Positions 1 through 8,410 of a stretch of DNA of 64,000 bases are shown one piece after another; the stretch's first letter is position 1; every line of letters begins with the position of its first letter. The position numbers were made by a program, and so were the translations under genes. The notes under the pieces are model-generated. The model was given only the letters and a program-made list of their open reading frames with translations, did no database searches and was not told where the DNA came from. Where the stretch lies: NCBI RefSeq assembly GCF_947496075.1, contig NZ_CANMBJ010000006.1, positions 228,501-292,500 of the forward strand, given 5' to 3'. This DNA comes from an uncultured Tateyamaria sp. (GTDB lineage Bacteria; Pseudomonadota; Alphaproteobacteria; Rhodobacterales; Rhodobacteraceae).

Positions 1-493
1 TGCCCAGGGGCAGACCGGTTTGAGCAGCGATTTCACTGTGGGACAGGTCCCCAAAATACGCCTTTTGTATCAGTTCCCGCTGGGCTTCCGGCAATTCTGC
101 GATTGCCTGACCCAACTGTTCACTTTCCTGCTGCATGGCCATCACATCGGCCTGATCAGGTTCTTCTTCGGGGCCCCATGCCAGGTCTTCGGGCTCGGGG
201 CGGCGCTGCTTGCGCAGCACGTCAATCTTTCGATTCCGCGCGATGGTGAATATCCAGGTCGCCACCGAGGCCCGCGCGGGGTCAAACATGTGCGCTTTGT
301 GCCAGCAGGTCGCCATGACCTCTTGCGCGCATTCTTCTGCGAGCGACGCATCCGCGCCTGACTTCATCAGGAACCCTTTGACCCGTGGGGCAAAGTGGGC
401 GAACAGCGCGGCGAAGGCCGCCTGATCCCTGTCGTCACGAATCCGGACCATGTGGCTGACCCACTGCATCCGTTTTCCATCGCTCTCTTGCAT
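1..493 (-). CDS. ECF-type RNA polymerase sigma factor (RpoE/ChrR type), 3' end outside window
   Basis: Directs RNA polymerase to a stress regulon, most likely singlet oxygen or peroxide. The reading frame starts at 493 (AGGA nine bases upstream) and runs off the left edge after about 164 codons. It shows the sigma region 2 signature (DPARASVATWIFTIARNRKIDVLR) split around residues 75-95 and region 4 (AIAELPEAQRELI then LSHSEIAAQTGLPLG) near the edge. An acidic linker lies between them. The gene is divergent from an FAD oxidoreductase, DUF1365, MFS, DUF3833 and SDR series that is typical of RpoE-ChrR regulons, so a ChrR-like zinc anti-sigma gene probably follows just outside the window. The family call is firm; the inducer is inferred from context. 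Confidence 0.9.
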   Translation of the reverse strand, partial: MQESDGKRMQWVSHMVRIRDDRDQAAFAALFAHFAPRVKGFLMKSGADASLAEECAQEVMATCWHKAHMFDPARASVATWIFTIARNRKIDVLRKQRRPEPEDLAWGPEEEPDQADVMAMQQESEQLGQAIAELPEAQRELIQKAYFGDLSHSEIAAQTGLPLG

Positions 494-582
494 GAGTGCC
501 GGTCCTGTTACCGCCCTCGGAAAGACCCCGACGGCGGACTGCGCATCTATTTCAGACGTGTCTAAACCCGCAAACATATTCC

Positions 583-611
583 GTCTACGCGACACAAGGC
601 GTCTCGGATCA
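583..611 (-). promoter_or_regulatory. Candidate autoregulated ECF sigma promoter (TGATCC-N18-TAGAC)
   Basis: On the minus strand TGATCC (611-606) is followed after exactly 18 bases by TAGAC (587-583), about 90 bp before the sigma factor start. TGATCC with an 18-base spacer is, as I recall, the -35 and spacing of the Rhodobacter RpoE regulon; the -10 fits loosely. It suggests autoregulation. I found no equally good copy facing the genes on the plus strand. Confidence 0.5.
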
Positions 612-699
612 AAAATAAATGTCTGGTTTTTGTACATCCGTTTGCGTCATCCCTCCGTAAACAGATCAAACCTTGGAACGTACGGGACAAAAACGACTT

Positions 700-2001
700 A
701 TGCCATTTGAACACGCCATGACCGCCCCGAAACGCATTGCCGTGATTGGAGGCGGGATTTCAGGAATGGGGGCAGCACATACGCTTGCGTGCGACCACAA
801 CGTGACCCTGTTCGAGGCGGAGCCACGTCTGGGCGGCCATGCCCGTACAATCATGGCTGGCAAGCGGGGCGATCAACCGGTCGATACCGGTTTCCTGGTA
901 TTCAACTATGCGAACTATCCAAACATGGCGCAGTTGTTTGATGAACTGGACGTGCCGGTCGTCAAATCCAGCATGAGCTTTGGTGCATCCATCGACGGCG
1001 GGCGGCTGGAGTATGGCTTGGCCAGCCTGGGCGCCGTGTTCGCGCAACGCCGCAACGCACTGAACCCCAAATTCCTTGGCATGTTCCGTGACATAATGCG
1101 CTTCAACAAGAATGCCTTGCGCGTCGCGAACGAGGATCGCACACGCACCATTGCCCAGTTCCTTGATGTCATGGGAACGGGGGACTGGTTCCGGGACTAT
1201 TACCTGTTACCGCTCAGCGGCGCGATCTGGTCCACGCCGGTCGAAAAGATCATGGATTTCCCGGCGCATGCCATGATCCAGTTCTTTGAGAACCATGCCC
1301 TGCTGCATCACTCGGGCCAGCACCAATGGTACACCGTTGACGGTGGATCGGTTGAATATGTGCGTCGCATCGAAGCTGCAATGCTGGGCAACGGTGTCGA
1401 CATCCGGTTTGGGGCGCCTGTCCAATCCGTCCGCCGCACGGCGAGTGGTGCGCAGGTCAAGGCTTGGGGTGGCGAGTGGGAGATGTTTGACGACGTGGTC
1501 TTTGCCACGCATTCCGATGACAGCTTGTCGCTGCTGGCCGATCCAACGGTTGAGGAACAGGCCGCTTTGGGAGCGGTGAAGTACCAACCCAATGACGTTG
1601 TGTTGCACTGTGATGCGGCCATCATGCCGCAGCATTCTCAGGTCTGGTCCAGCTGGGTGTATACAGAGGACAAGAACGTCCATTCGGATCGCATCGACCT
1701 GACGTATTGGATCAACTCGCTGCAACCGATCCCGATGGACGACATGCATTTCGTCACACTGAATACAAAGCGTACGATCCGCGAAGAGTTGATCTATGAC
1801 CAGACCGTGTTGCGCCACCCGGTCTATGATCTGGCCGCACTTGCTGCGCAGGATCAGGTGCGTGCAATGAACGGGGCCAACAACACGTGGTATTGCGGTG
1901 CCTGGATGCGCCACGGGTTCCACGAGGACGGGCTGACGGCAGGGCTTGATGTGGCCCGCGCCCTGCTGCGCGCACCGCAGATGCAGGTGGCTGCGGAATG
2001 A
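700..2001 (+). CDS. FAD/NAD(P)-binding amine-oxidase-like oxidoreductase (COG2907 type)
   Basis: A flavin oxidoreductase of the amine oxidase/phytoene desaturase fold, about 433 residues. The N-terminus carries the dinucleotide-binding motif (RIAVIGGGISGMGAAHTLA) and the GG-doublet region GGHARTI; FAD-contact sequence WYTVDGGSVEYVRRIE lies near the middle. The C-terminus has TWYCGAWMRHGFHEDGLTAG, characteristic of this group. ATG 700 or ATG 718 could be the start; the Rossmann motif follows both closely. It overlaps the DUF1365 gene by four bases. In related clusters the pair is linked to cyclopropane fatty acid synthase and acts on membrane lipids, which is a guess from context because no such synthase is present here. 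Confidence 0.88.
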   Translation: MPFEHAMTAPKRIAVIGGGISGMGAAHTLACDHNVTLFEAEPRLGGHARTIMAGKRGDQPVDTGFLVFNYANYPNMAQLFDELDVPVVKSSMSFGASIDGGRLEYGLASLGAVFAQRRNALNPKFLGMFRDIMRFNKNALRVANEDRTRTIAQFLDVMGTGDWFRDYYLLPLSGAIWSTPVEKIMDFPAHAMIQFFENHALLHHSGQHQWYTVDGGSVEYVRRIEAAMLGNGVDIRFGAPVQSVRRTASGAQVKAWGGEWEMFDDVVFATHSDDSLSLLADPTVEEQAALGAVKYQPNDVVLHCDAAIMPQHSQVWSSWVYTEDKNVHSDRIDLTYWINSLQPIPMDDMHFVTLNTKRTIREELIYDQTVLRHPVYDLAALAAQDQVRAMNGANNTWYCGAWMRHGFHEDGLTAGLDVARALLRAPQMQVAAE

Positions 2002-2759
2002 CGGCCACGGTCGATCATATCGCAGGCGTGACCTTTCACGGGCGCAAGGGAGGCATCGAAAACGCCTTCCGCTACAGCGTGGACTACATGCTGCTGGATG
2101 CCGAGGCGGACTTGCGTGTCCCGCGCTTGTTCGGGCGCAATCGGCGTGGGCTAATGGCGCTTGATGACAAGGATCATGGCGGTGCGCCGAAGGCTGGTCG
2201 AGGTGCGCCGTGGGTGCGCGAGGTGTTGCAGTCCCACCAGATCACCGGGGTCACCAAGATCGAACTCCTGGCCCAGCCCAAGGTGCTTGGCCACGTGTTC
2301 AACCCGGTCAGTTTCTGGCTGTGTCGCCGTGCGGATGATCAGATGATCGCGGTCATTGCCGAGGTGACAAACACTTTCGGCGACCGGCACAGTTACCTCG
2401 TGAACCATGCCGATCTGCGCCCCATCGCGCCCGAGGATCGACTGCGGGCTACCAAGATTTTTCATGTGTCACCCTTCCAACCCATCGAAGGCAGTTACGA
2501 GTTTCGTTTTGATATTCGGGACGACCGGATTGGGGTCTGGATCGACTATTCCCGAGACGGTGAGGGCGGGCTGATTGCCACACTCACGGGACGTCGATGT
2601 GCCCTCACCAACCGTGCCATTTTGCGCGCCGCCCTGCGCCGCCCGTTTGGATCACGCCGTGTGCTGGCCTTGATTCACTGGCAGGCGATAAAGCTGTGGT
2701 GGAAACGTGCAACGTATCGCGCCCGCCCCGTGCCACCGTCCGAGGAGGTGTCGCGGTGA
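1998..2759 (+). CDS. DUF1365 family protein
   Basis: 253 residues. The family is recognised from AGVTFHGRKGGIENAFRYSV at the start, KVLGHVFNPVSFWLCRR (residues ~92-108) and EVTNTFGDRHSYLV. FHVSPFQPIEGSYEFRFDI follows. DUF1365 proteins have no established reaction; they occur almost always next to a COG2907 flavoprotein and often a cyclopropane fatty acid synthase, suggesting a role in fatty acid or membrane lipid modification under oxidative stress. Start ATG overlaps the stop of the previous gene (ATGA), so translation is probably coupled. The next gene begins inside its last codons at GTG 2756. Confidence 0.9.
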   Translation: MTATVDHIAGVTFHGRKGGIENAFRYSVDYMLLDAEADLRVPRLFGRNRRGLMALDDKDHGGAPKAGRGAPWVREVLQSHQITGVTKIELLAQPKVLGHVFNPVSFWLCRRADDQMIAVIAEVTNTFGDRHSYLVNHADLRPIAPEDRLRATKIFHVSPFQPIEGSYEFRFDIRDDRIGVWIDYSRDGEGGLIATLTGRRCALTNRAILRAALRRPFGSRRVLALIHWQAIKLWWKRATYRARPVPPSEEVSR

Positions 2760-3991
2760 GCAACACGCAGCCCCAACGACTTCCGGCTTACGCGGTCTTT
2801 GCCGCGTTGCTGAGTGCGGCCGGGCTGCCAATCTATATCCATGCGCCGAAATTCTATGTCGACGAATACGGGGTATCGCTGGCGGCGCTGGGCGCCGTTT
2901 TGTTCGGATTGCGCCTGCTCGACGTTGTGCAAGACCCGCTGTTCGGACGGCTGTCCGAAGCGCTCCGGTCCCGGCGCGGTGTGGCCGTGCTGATCGGGTG
3001 CACCGTCATGGCAGTGTCCATGTTGGGCCTTTTTGCAGTGCCACCGCTGCTGCCCCCTCTGATCTGGTTTGCGCTGATGTTGACCGGTGTGTTTTCGGCC
3101 TTCAGTTTCCTAACCATCAACTTCTATGCCCAGGGTGTGGTCAAGGCGGACCGTTTGCCCGGGCAAGGGCACTTGATGCTGGCGCGCTGGCGCGAAACCG
3201 GTGCGTTGCTGGGCGTTTGCGTGGCGGCCATTACTCCGGTCATGCTTGGCGGGTTCATGGGCGCGCCGTTTGCCGGGTTTGCTGTTGGATTTGCCGTGTT
3301 GGCTCTTGCTGCCATCATGATGATGCGCGGCGAATGGGTGAGTGATGGCTTGCCCCCTTCGGTCGGGTTCAAGGCGGTGCTGGGCGATGCGCTGGCGCGC
3401 AAGCTGCTGTTGATTGCCTTGGTCAACGCAGCGCCCGTTGCGGTCAGTTCCACGCTTTTTCTGTTCTTCGTTGAAAGCCGTTTGGACGCACCGGGGTTCG
3501 AGGGGCCGTTGCTGCTGTTGTTCTTTCTGTGTGCCGCTATCGCCGCACCCATCTGGGGCCGCTTGGCCGAGCGCTACGGCCCAAAGCCGGTTTTGCTGAG
3601 CGCGATGGTGCTGGCCATCCTCGCCTTCGGATGGGCCGTCACGTTGGGGTCTGGCGACTGGATGGCTTTTGCGGTCATTTGCGCCTTGTCTGGCGCAACG
3701 TTGGGCGCGGATCTGACAGTTCTGCCCGCGGTCTTTGCCAGCCGCATGGCCCGCATCAGCCCCTCGGCTGCCGAAGGGTTTGGCCTCTGGTCCTTTGTTT
3801 CGAAATTCACCCTGGCCTTTGCCGCCGTCACCCTGTTGCCCGCACTTGAGCGGGCAGGGTTCGACAGTGCGGCGGCCACTCACACGCCCGAAGCTCTGAT
3901 GCTTCTCACGCTGCTTTATGCGGCTGTGCCTTGTGGCCTCAAGGTCGTGGCGATCGCGCTGCTCGCCACGACCGATCTGAAGGAGACCTGA
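2756..3991 (+). CDS. MFS transporter (GPH/sugar-cation-symporter-like)
   Basis: 411-residue membrane protein with about 12 hydrophobic segments. I place the start at GTG 2756, which overlaps the DUF1365 stop and has GAGGAGG eight bases upstream; longer in-frame readings would run through the previous gene. Early sequence LPIYIHAPKFYVDEYGVSL followed by RLLDVVQDPLFGRLSE is the signature of the glycoside-pentoside-hexuronide cation symporter branch (cytoplasmic loop D..QDP). The substrate is not evident. Members of this branch are regular companions of the COG2907/DUF1365 stress cluster, so a lipid or lipid-precursor substrate is possible. Confidence 0.85.
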   Translation: MSNTQPQRLPAYAVFAALLSAAGLPIYIHAPKFYVDEYGVSLAALGAVLFGLRLLDVVQDPLFGRLSEALRSRRGVAVLIGCTVMAVSMLGLFAVPPLLPPLIWFALMLTGVFSAFSFLTINFYAQGVVKADRLPGQGHLMLARWRETGALLGVCVAAITPVMLGGFMGAPFAGFAVGFAVLALAAIMMMRGEWVSDGLPPSVGFKAVLGDALARKLLLIALVNAAPVAVSSTLFLFFVESRLDAPGFEGPLLLLFFLCAAIAAPIWGRLAERYGPKPVLLSAMVLAILAFGWAVTLGSGDWMAFAVICALSGATLGADLTVLPAVFASRMARISPSAAEGFGLWSFVSKFTLAFAAVTLLPALERAGFDSAAATHTPEALMLLTLLYAAVPCGLKVVAIALLATTDLKET

Positions 3992-3992
3992 C

Positions 3993-4574
3993 ATGGACGC
4001 TTTGATTTTTGCACTTTTGGGCGCCGTGGTCGTGACGATGTGCGGCTGGACACGATCACGCTATGCTGACTTTCTCGCCCAAAGCCCGGATGACTATGCC
4101 AATGGAAACGGGCTGCAATTCGATGTTCGGACGCATCTCAACGGCCCCATCATTTGCGAGGGCGTGATCTTTGGCCCCACGGGCCGCGTATCGTCACGGT
4201 TTATCGGCGAATTCGACTGCAAGTGGGAGGGCAACACAGGTGTCATGGACGAAGTATTCACCTATGATGACGGGTCGACGCAAACCCGAGCCTGGCGGCT
4301 GACCATTGGCAATGACGGCAATATCGTAGCACGCGCAGACGACGTCGTTGGTGATGGCACCGGGCAGCAGACCGGCAGCTCTGTCCAGCTTAAGTACAAG
4401 TTCCGCCTGCCCGAAGAATCCGGGGGCCATGTACTGGATACCGTTGATTGGATGTACCTCGCGCCCAATGGGACCATTGTGAACCGGTCGCAGTTCCGAA
4501 AGTACGGGATCAAGGTGGCTGAGCTGGTGGCAACCATGCGCCCTGCCAATCAAGAGATGAAAGAAGCAGCATGA
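3993..4574 (+). CDS. DUF3833 family protein
   Basis: 193 residues with one N-terminal hydrophobic segment (residues 3-18) that acts as signal or anchor; Cys17 could be a lipidation site but the lipobox is poor. The body is a lipocalin-like beta-rich domain: LQFDVRTHLNGPIICEGVIF, RFIGEFDCKWEG, then DDGSTQTRAWRLTI. This pattern is DUF3833, a family of unknown function found in RpoE-ChrR clusters. It lies one base after the MFS stop and overlaps the SDR start by four bases, so it is co-translated with both neighbours. A role in binding or moving a lipid in the periplasm is an inference from fold only. Confidence 0.82.
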   Translation: MDALIFALLGAVVVTMCGWTRSRYADFLAQSPDDYANGNGLQFDVRTHLNGPIICEGVIFGPTGRVSSRFIGEFDCKWEGNTGVMDEVFTYDDGSTQTRAWRLTIGNDGNIVARADDVVGDGTGQQTGSSVQLKYKFRLPEESGGHVLDTVDWMYLAPNGTIVNRSQFRKYGIKVAELVATMRPANQEMKEAA

Positions 4575-5308
4575 ACGACATGTCCCTGAGCGGCAAACGG
4601 TACTGGCTGGTGGGTGCCGGTGACGGTCTTGGCCGCGCGCTTGCCCATTGTGTGAGCCGCGCAGGGCTCGAAGTGATTGTGTCGTCGCGTGGTGAGGACA
4701 AGCTGAAAGAGCTGGTCGAGGAGTTGCCCGGCAAGGCATCATACCAGACCGTCGACATTGCCGATGACGAGAGTGTCAAAGCGGCTGCCGAAGCTGTCGG
4801 TGACATCGATGGCCTGGTGCTGTTGGCCGGTGTCTATTGGCCGTTTTCGGCCAAGGACTGGAATGCGGAACAGGCCGTCGCGATGGCGGATGTGAACTTT
4901 ACCGGCTTCATGCGGGTGCTCGGTCAGGTCGTGCCGGCATTCGTGAAAAAGGATGCGGGGCACATTGTCATCACGTCGTCCCTGACCGGTTTTCGGGGGT
5001 TGCCGGGATCGATTGGCTATACCGCGTCCAAAGCGGCCACGATGTCGCTGGCTGAATGCATGTATGCTGATCTGCGCCGCACGGGCGTGCGGGTGCAGGT
5101 GGCCAATCCCGGCTTTATCAAGACACAGCTGACCGACAAGAACGATTTCAACATGCCATTCATCATGGAGCCGGAAGCGGCCGCGCGCGAAATGTTCGAG
5201 CTTATGCTGACGGACAATTTCAAGAAGAGCTTTCCGACCCTCTTTTCATTGCTTTTCCGGGGCTCGCAGTTTTTGCCTGACTGGCTGTACTACCGGATCT
5301 TTTCCTAA
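4571..5308 (+). CDS. SDR family NAD(P)-dependent oxidoreductase
   Basis: 245 residues, a classical short-chain dehydrogenase. It has the cofactor motif YWLVGAGDGLGRALAH, the catalytic Ser in VITSSLTGFRG, the YTASK active-site motif near residue 155 and the NPGFIKTQLTDK loop after it. The last 30 residues (LFSLLFRGSQFLPDWLYYRI) are hydrophobic and may sit on the membrane. Last gene of the stress cluster; the substrate is unknown, though the neighbouring lipid-type genes suggest a hydrophobic one. Confidence 0.92.
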   Translation: MNDMSLSGKRYWLVGAGDGLGRALAHCVSRAGLEVIVSSRGEDKLKELVEELPGKASYQTVDIADDESVKAAAEAVGDIDGLVLLAGVYWPFSAKDWNAEQAVAMADVNFTGFMRVLGQVVPAFVKKDAGHIVITSSLTGFRGLPGSIGYTASKAATMSLAECMYADLRRTGVRVQVANPGFIKTQLTDKNDFNMPFIMEPEAAAREMFELMLTDNFKKSFPTLFSLLFRGSQFLPDWLYYRIFS

Positions 5309-5567
5309 TTCTCAGATGTGTTCAGGGATGTTCGTTGGCATCGCCGCGTAAGTCTCAGGTCTTGCGGGTGAACATGTGAACCTCGGCGAACCTGTCTTAA
5401 CACCCGGGTTTATGCTAGGGTGCACGCATGCTCTTCCCTGCTTTGGCCAGTCGTCATTTCTGAAGGAAGAGCCTGGCAAAGTCAGTACGCTTGCCGAATA
5501 CCCATTTGATACGGATCAAGGCGGCAGGTTTGCGAACCGAGCAGGATGAGCTCAGGAGGTTTGAACC

Positions 5568-5894
5568 ATGAATCTTGAGATTGAACGCGCCATCATTGCA
5601 CAAGTGGTCCTGATGGGCCGTGATGTGGAACGTGCGGAAGGTGAACTGCGGGGGTTGATTGATCGTCTGGACACAGACGAACAAGCCGAACTCGTGGCAG
5701 TCATGTGGGTTGGGCGAGGCGCGTTTGAGCCGGGTGATTGGGCAGAAGCGGTTGCCACGGCAGAGGCTGAGGCGACCACCCCCTGTGTTGATTACCTTCT
5801 TGGTACGCCGCATTTCCCCGACCATCTTGAGGCCGGGATGGAAGCGCTGGGCCTGCCGCTGGGCGAGGATGAAGAGTCACTGTTGGGCAGGTAG
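5568..5894 (+). CDS. DUF3775 family protein
   Basis: 108 residues, strongly acidic. A near-consensus ribosome site (AGGAGG) precedes the ATG. The family is recognised by the central DEQAELVAVMWVGRGAFEP segment and the C-terminal YLLGTPHFPDHLEAGMEALG block that defines DUF3775. These are small soluble cytoplasmic proteins of unknown function, common in Rhodobacteraceae and rhizobia. It stands alone: 259 bp without a gene precede it and it converges with the saccharopine dehydrogenase gene. No function can be proposed from context. Confidence 0.85.
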   Translation: MNLEIERAIIAQVVLMGRDVERAEGELRGLIDRLDTDEQAELVAVMWVGRGAFEPGDWAEAVATAEAEATTPCVDYLLGTPHFPDHLEAGMEALGLPLGEDEESLLGR

Positions 5895-5969
5895 ACGCTG
5901 ACGTCACACACGACGCGGTGAGCGGATTGTCCAATTACGTGTCAGCTGTCCTAAAGTGCCGCCGTCACT

Positions 5970-7022
5970 TCAGCGACCGACTGCTGAGTCAAAGGTCGCC
6001 TTGGCCCGGCCCCAAACACCCGAGTCGCGGTCGGTGAGTGTCAGAAGGCTTGGCAATAGTTGATCTGCATAGTCCTCGCTGCTTTCCACCGGCAGCATTG
6101 ACGGCAGGTTGTCGATGGCGGTCACATCAAGCGGTGGCGCGTCATGAACGCGCAGCGCGGGCGAGTTCCACGTGGTCGTCCGGTCATAGACCTTGATCGG
6201 AGAGAAGTCGCTGTCTGGATCGCAGGCGATGTCCCCGATTACGCTGAGCTTGCGTGCGGTGTGCAGTGTCCCCGCGGGGACAAAAACGGGTGTGCCGGGG
6301 CGCGCCAGAATACAATTGAAGAAGATGTCATGCGCAAGCACTTCGGGAAAAGGGCCGCCACGGGCGGTTTCGGCCATGTCCCATCGGGTCGTTGGTACGC
6401 CCATATTCGTGCACAAGTCCGCCGCGCCGGCACCGACACGACCCAACGCACCAATGATCAGGGCCGTGGGGCGGTGTGTGCCGGTCGAAACAAGGTCCGA
6501 TTGCAGGTCCGCCAGCATGTGGTTTGAGCTTGGATAGGACGTGACCGGCCCCGCGATCTGACCTTTTTGCTGTGCAACCCAACACTTGAGCGCAACGGCA
6601 GCACCTGCATAACCTGCCCAGTACCCAAAGGCCGCGACGCGCCTTCCGTCCTCGTCCACGAGGTATTCAAGGTCATAAAGCACGCCGCCCCCCGCCTTGA
6701 ACCGTTCCAGTAGGATCTGGCCCGCCGGTTGCCCCTTGTAAGCATGACCGAACATGATGTGTTTGTGCCGCAAAGGTGTGCCATCATCAGGCAGTTCCTT
6801 GAGGCCAAAGATGATCGCACCGTCAGGTGCAGTAGGCCATGTATTCTCGGCCGCGATAGTGGCCCCGGCATTGGCGTATCGGTCGGTGGGTATGCAGCGG
6901 GTCTGGCTGTCTTCGACCGTAACCGTGATCCCGGCAGCGATCAGTTTGGCTGCTCCCTCGGGCGTCAGGCCGACGCGGTCTTCGTTTTCTCGTTGCTCGG
7001 CCCGAACCCAAAGATGCGTCAT
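5970..7022 (-). CDS. Saccharopine dehydrogenase (LYS1-type, L-lysine-forming)
   Basis: 350-residue NAD-dependent enzyme interconverting saccharopine with lysine and 2-oxoglutarate. The N-terminal alanine dehydrogenase/PNT-like domain starts with LWVRAEQRENEDRVGLTPEG, followed by GLKELPDDGTPLRHKHIMFGH and the AFGYWAGYAGAAVAL segment; the Rossmann domain carries ALIIGALGRVGAGAADL. These match the short fungal-LYS1-type enzymes that Roseobacters carry. Its start overlaps the GST stop (ATGA). In bacteria that make lysine from diaminopimelate, this enzyme is usually thought to serve lysine breakdown. A 16-bp perfect palindrome lies inside the gene at 6267-6282. Confidence 0.9.
   Translation of the reverse strand: MTHLWVRAEQRENEDRVGLTPEGAAKLIAAGITVTVEDSQTRCIPTDRYANAGATIAAENTWPTAPDGAIIFGLKELPDDGTPLRHKHIMFGHAYKGQPAGQILLERFKAGGGVLYDLEYLVDEDGRRVAAFGYWAGYAGAAVALKCWVAQQKGQIAGPVTSYPSSNHMLADLQSDLVSTGTHRPTALIIGALGRVGAGAADLCTNMGVPTTRWDMAETARGGPFPEVLAHDIFFNCILARPGTPVFVPAGTLHTARKLSVIGDIACDPDSDFSPIKVYDRTTTWNSPALRVHDAPPLDVTAIDNLPSMLPVESSEDYADQLLPSLLTLTDRDSGVWGRAKATFDSAVGR
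6267..6282. repeat. 16-bp perfect palindrome TGTCCCCGCGGGGACA, copy 1
   Basis: Perfect dyad inside the saccharopine dehydrogenase coding region. The identical 16-mer recurs between genes at 33876-33891. See the finding on this element. Confidence 0.7.
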
Positions 7023-7630
7023 CGCATCATGCCCTTGGCGCGCACGGCTTTGACGCTGTCCCGAGCGTCCATCGCTTCCATGAAGGCGCGGATTTTTGGG
7101 AAAGGGGCAAGGTCAACGCCGTCGCCCGGCAGCCATGAGCACACCATGAACAGGTAAGCGTCTGCGATGGTGAATTGATCCCCCAAGACGAACGGACCGG
7201 TCAGGCATTCGTCTTCAACGAACTGGGCGGAGGCGGCCATCGTTTCGGTGACCTTGGCGGTCATGTCTTGCCAACTGCTTTCCTGATCGGCCCAGCGATG
7301 GCCGCGCATCTTGTGGGCGTGGTTCACATGCATGGTTGAGGCAAGGTAGTACATCACACTGCGCGCCTTGGCTGCGTCGATGGCATCGGCGGGCAAAAGG
7401 GCGGGAGCTTGGGCCGCGATGTAGTCGAGAAGCGCGCCGGTTTCGGTGAGTATCGTACCATCCACATCAAGGGCCGGAACGCGCCCCTTGGGGTTGACCT
7501 TGGCATAGTCGGGCGACTGTTGGTCACCCGCGGCAAAGTTGAGCTGATGCGTGTCGTAGTCAAGCCCCGCCTCTTCCAGTGCGATGGCGACGGCAATCGA
7601 GATGGTGCCGGTTGCGTAGTAGAGTTTCAT
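7019..7630 (-). CDS. Glutathione S-transferase family protein
   Basis: 203 residues with the two-domain GST layout: an N-terminal thioredoxin-like domain (MKLYYATGTISIAVAIALEEAG; VNPKGRVPALDVDG with the cis-Pro; ETGALLDYIA) and a helical C-terminal domain with the conserved folding motif FVLGDQFTIADAYLFMV. Soluble. Target substrate unknown. It is the third gene of a minus-strand run (AbrB permease, histidine phosphatase, GST, saccharopine dehydrogenase) and overlaps the last by four bases. Confidence 0.93.
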   Translation of the reverse strand: MKLYYATGTISIAVAIALEEAGLDYDTHQLNFAAGDQQSPDYAKVNPKGRVPALDVDGTILTETGALLDYIAAQAPALLPADAIDAAKARSVMYYLASTMHVNHAHKMRGHRWADQESSWQDMTAKVTETMAASAQFVEDECLTGPFVLGDQFTIADAYLFMVCSWLPGDGVDLAPFPKIRAFMEAMDARDSVKAVRAKGMMR

Positions 7631-7654
7631 GGGCTGATCCTCGGAGCTGTAGCG

Positions 7655-8308
7655 TTAGACATGCGTTTGCGCATGATGACGGTCGGGGTGTTCAAGGTGC
7701 GGCACGGCGTTGAACATCACCGGCGACCATGTGCCGCCGATGGGGTGCAGCCGGTGCATTGACGTGTTCATGATCGCGAGGGCCACGTTGGCCATGGCCG
7801 ACACCTCAAGCCCCAGATGCAACCGCATTGTCATGGCAATCAGCCCGCCCGAAGTCACGACAAGCGCGGGGCCTTCACCCTCGCCAATCTCGGTCAGGGC
7901 GTCCTTGATCCGTGTCTCAAACTCGGAGAACCGTTCGGGCACGTTTTCGAGCTTGTCGTTCTGCCAGTGAGTGAGAACCTTGGGGAAGTGGTGCACGAAT
8001 TCAGAAGGTGCTGCCGGGACGGGAATGCCGTGCTCGGTTTCCAATGCCTGCGCCATGGTGAAGTATTCCAGCTCGTTCAGCCGCGCGTCTTCGGTGGCCC
8101 TCATCCCCGTTTCCATGCCGTTCGCGGTCTCACGATGGCGCCGCAGCGTGCCGGTGTAGAGACGTGTGTGATTTTGATGTGTGGCACGCATATGGTCACC
8201 CAGCCATGCTGCCTGTTGATGACCGAGGTCAGAGAGCTGGTCGTAACTGGCCTCGTCCTTGGCATGGGTGTTGGCTTGGCCGTGGCGGATCAGGGTAATG
8301 TGGGACAT
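7655..8308 (-). CDS. Histidine phosphatase family protein
   Basis: 217-residue phosphatase of the branch-1 histidine phosphatase (phosphoglycerate-mutase-like) superfamily. The catalytic motif LIRHGQANTH (His near residue 8) is at the N-terminus, the second Arg and Glu in YTGTLRRHRETANGM and LNELEYF, and the C-terminal VTSGGLIAMTMRLHLG box supplies the second catalytic His position only as VTSGG, where many members have a V(S/T)HGG. The loss of His at this position could mean reduced activity or a different acceptor. Located 24 bp upstream of the GST gene. Confidence 0.88.
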   Translation of the reverse strand: MSHITLIRHGQANTHAKDEASYDQLSDLGHQQAAWLGDHMRATHQNHTRLYTGTLRRHRETANGMETGMRATEDARLNELEYFTMAQALETEHGIPVPAAPSEFVHHFPKVLTHWQNDKLENVPERFSEFETRIKDALTEIGEGEGPALVVTSGGLIAMTMRLHLGLEVSAMANVALAIMNTSMHRLHPIGGTWSPVMFNAVPHLEHPDRHHAQTHV

Positions 8309-8382
8309 GGGTGCCTGTGGTTGGTGTTTCGTTTGTTCTAGGTCACGGCGGTGATGCTGGGAAGTGCGGGAGCCTCCGGCGG

Positions 8383-8404
8383 AAGTTTATTTTGCAAGAT
8401 GAAG
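8383..8404 (+). repeat. Short dispersed intergenic repeat, copy 1
   Basis: 22-base segment that matches 12442-12463 at 20 of 22 positions (core AAGTTTrTTTkGCAAGATG). Both copies are preceded by a GC-rich hairpin. Located between the phosphatase and AbrB genes. Confidence 0.55.
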
Positions 8405-8410
8405 ATTGGA

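Noticed and set aside
1207..1923. Long minus-strand frame opposite the FAD oxidoreductase (238 aa)
   Set aside because: Shadow of a high-GC gene; no ribosome site, no protein-like pattern, while the plus strand shows clear flavoprotein motifs.
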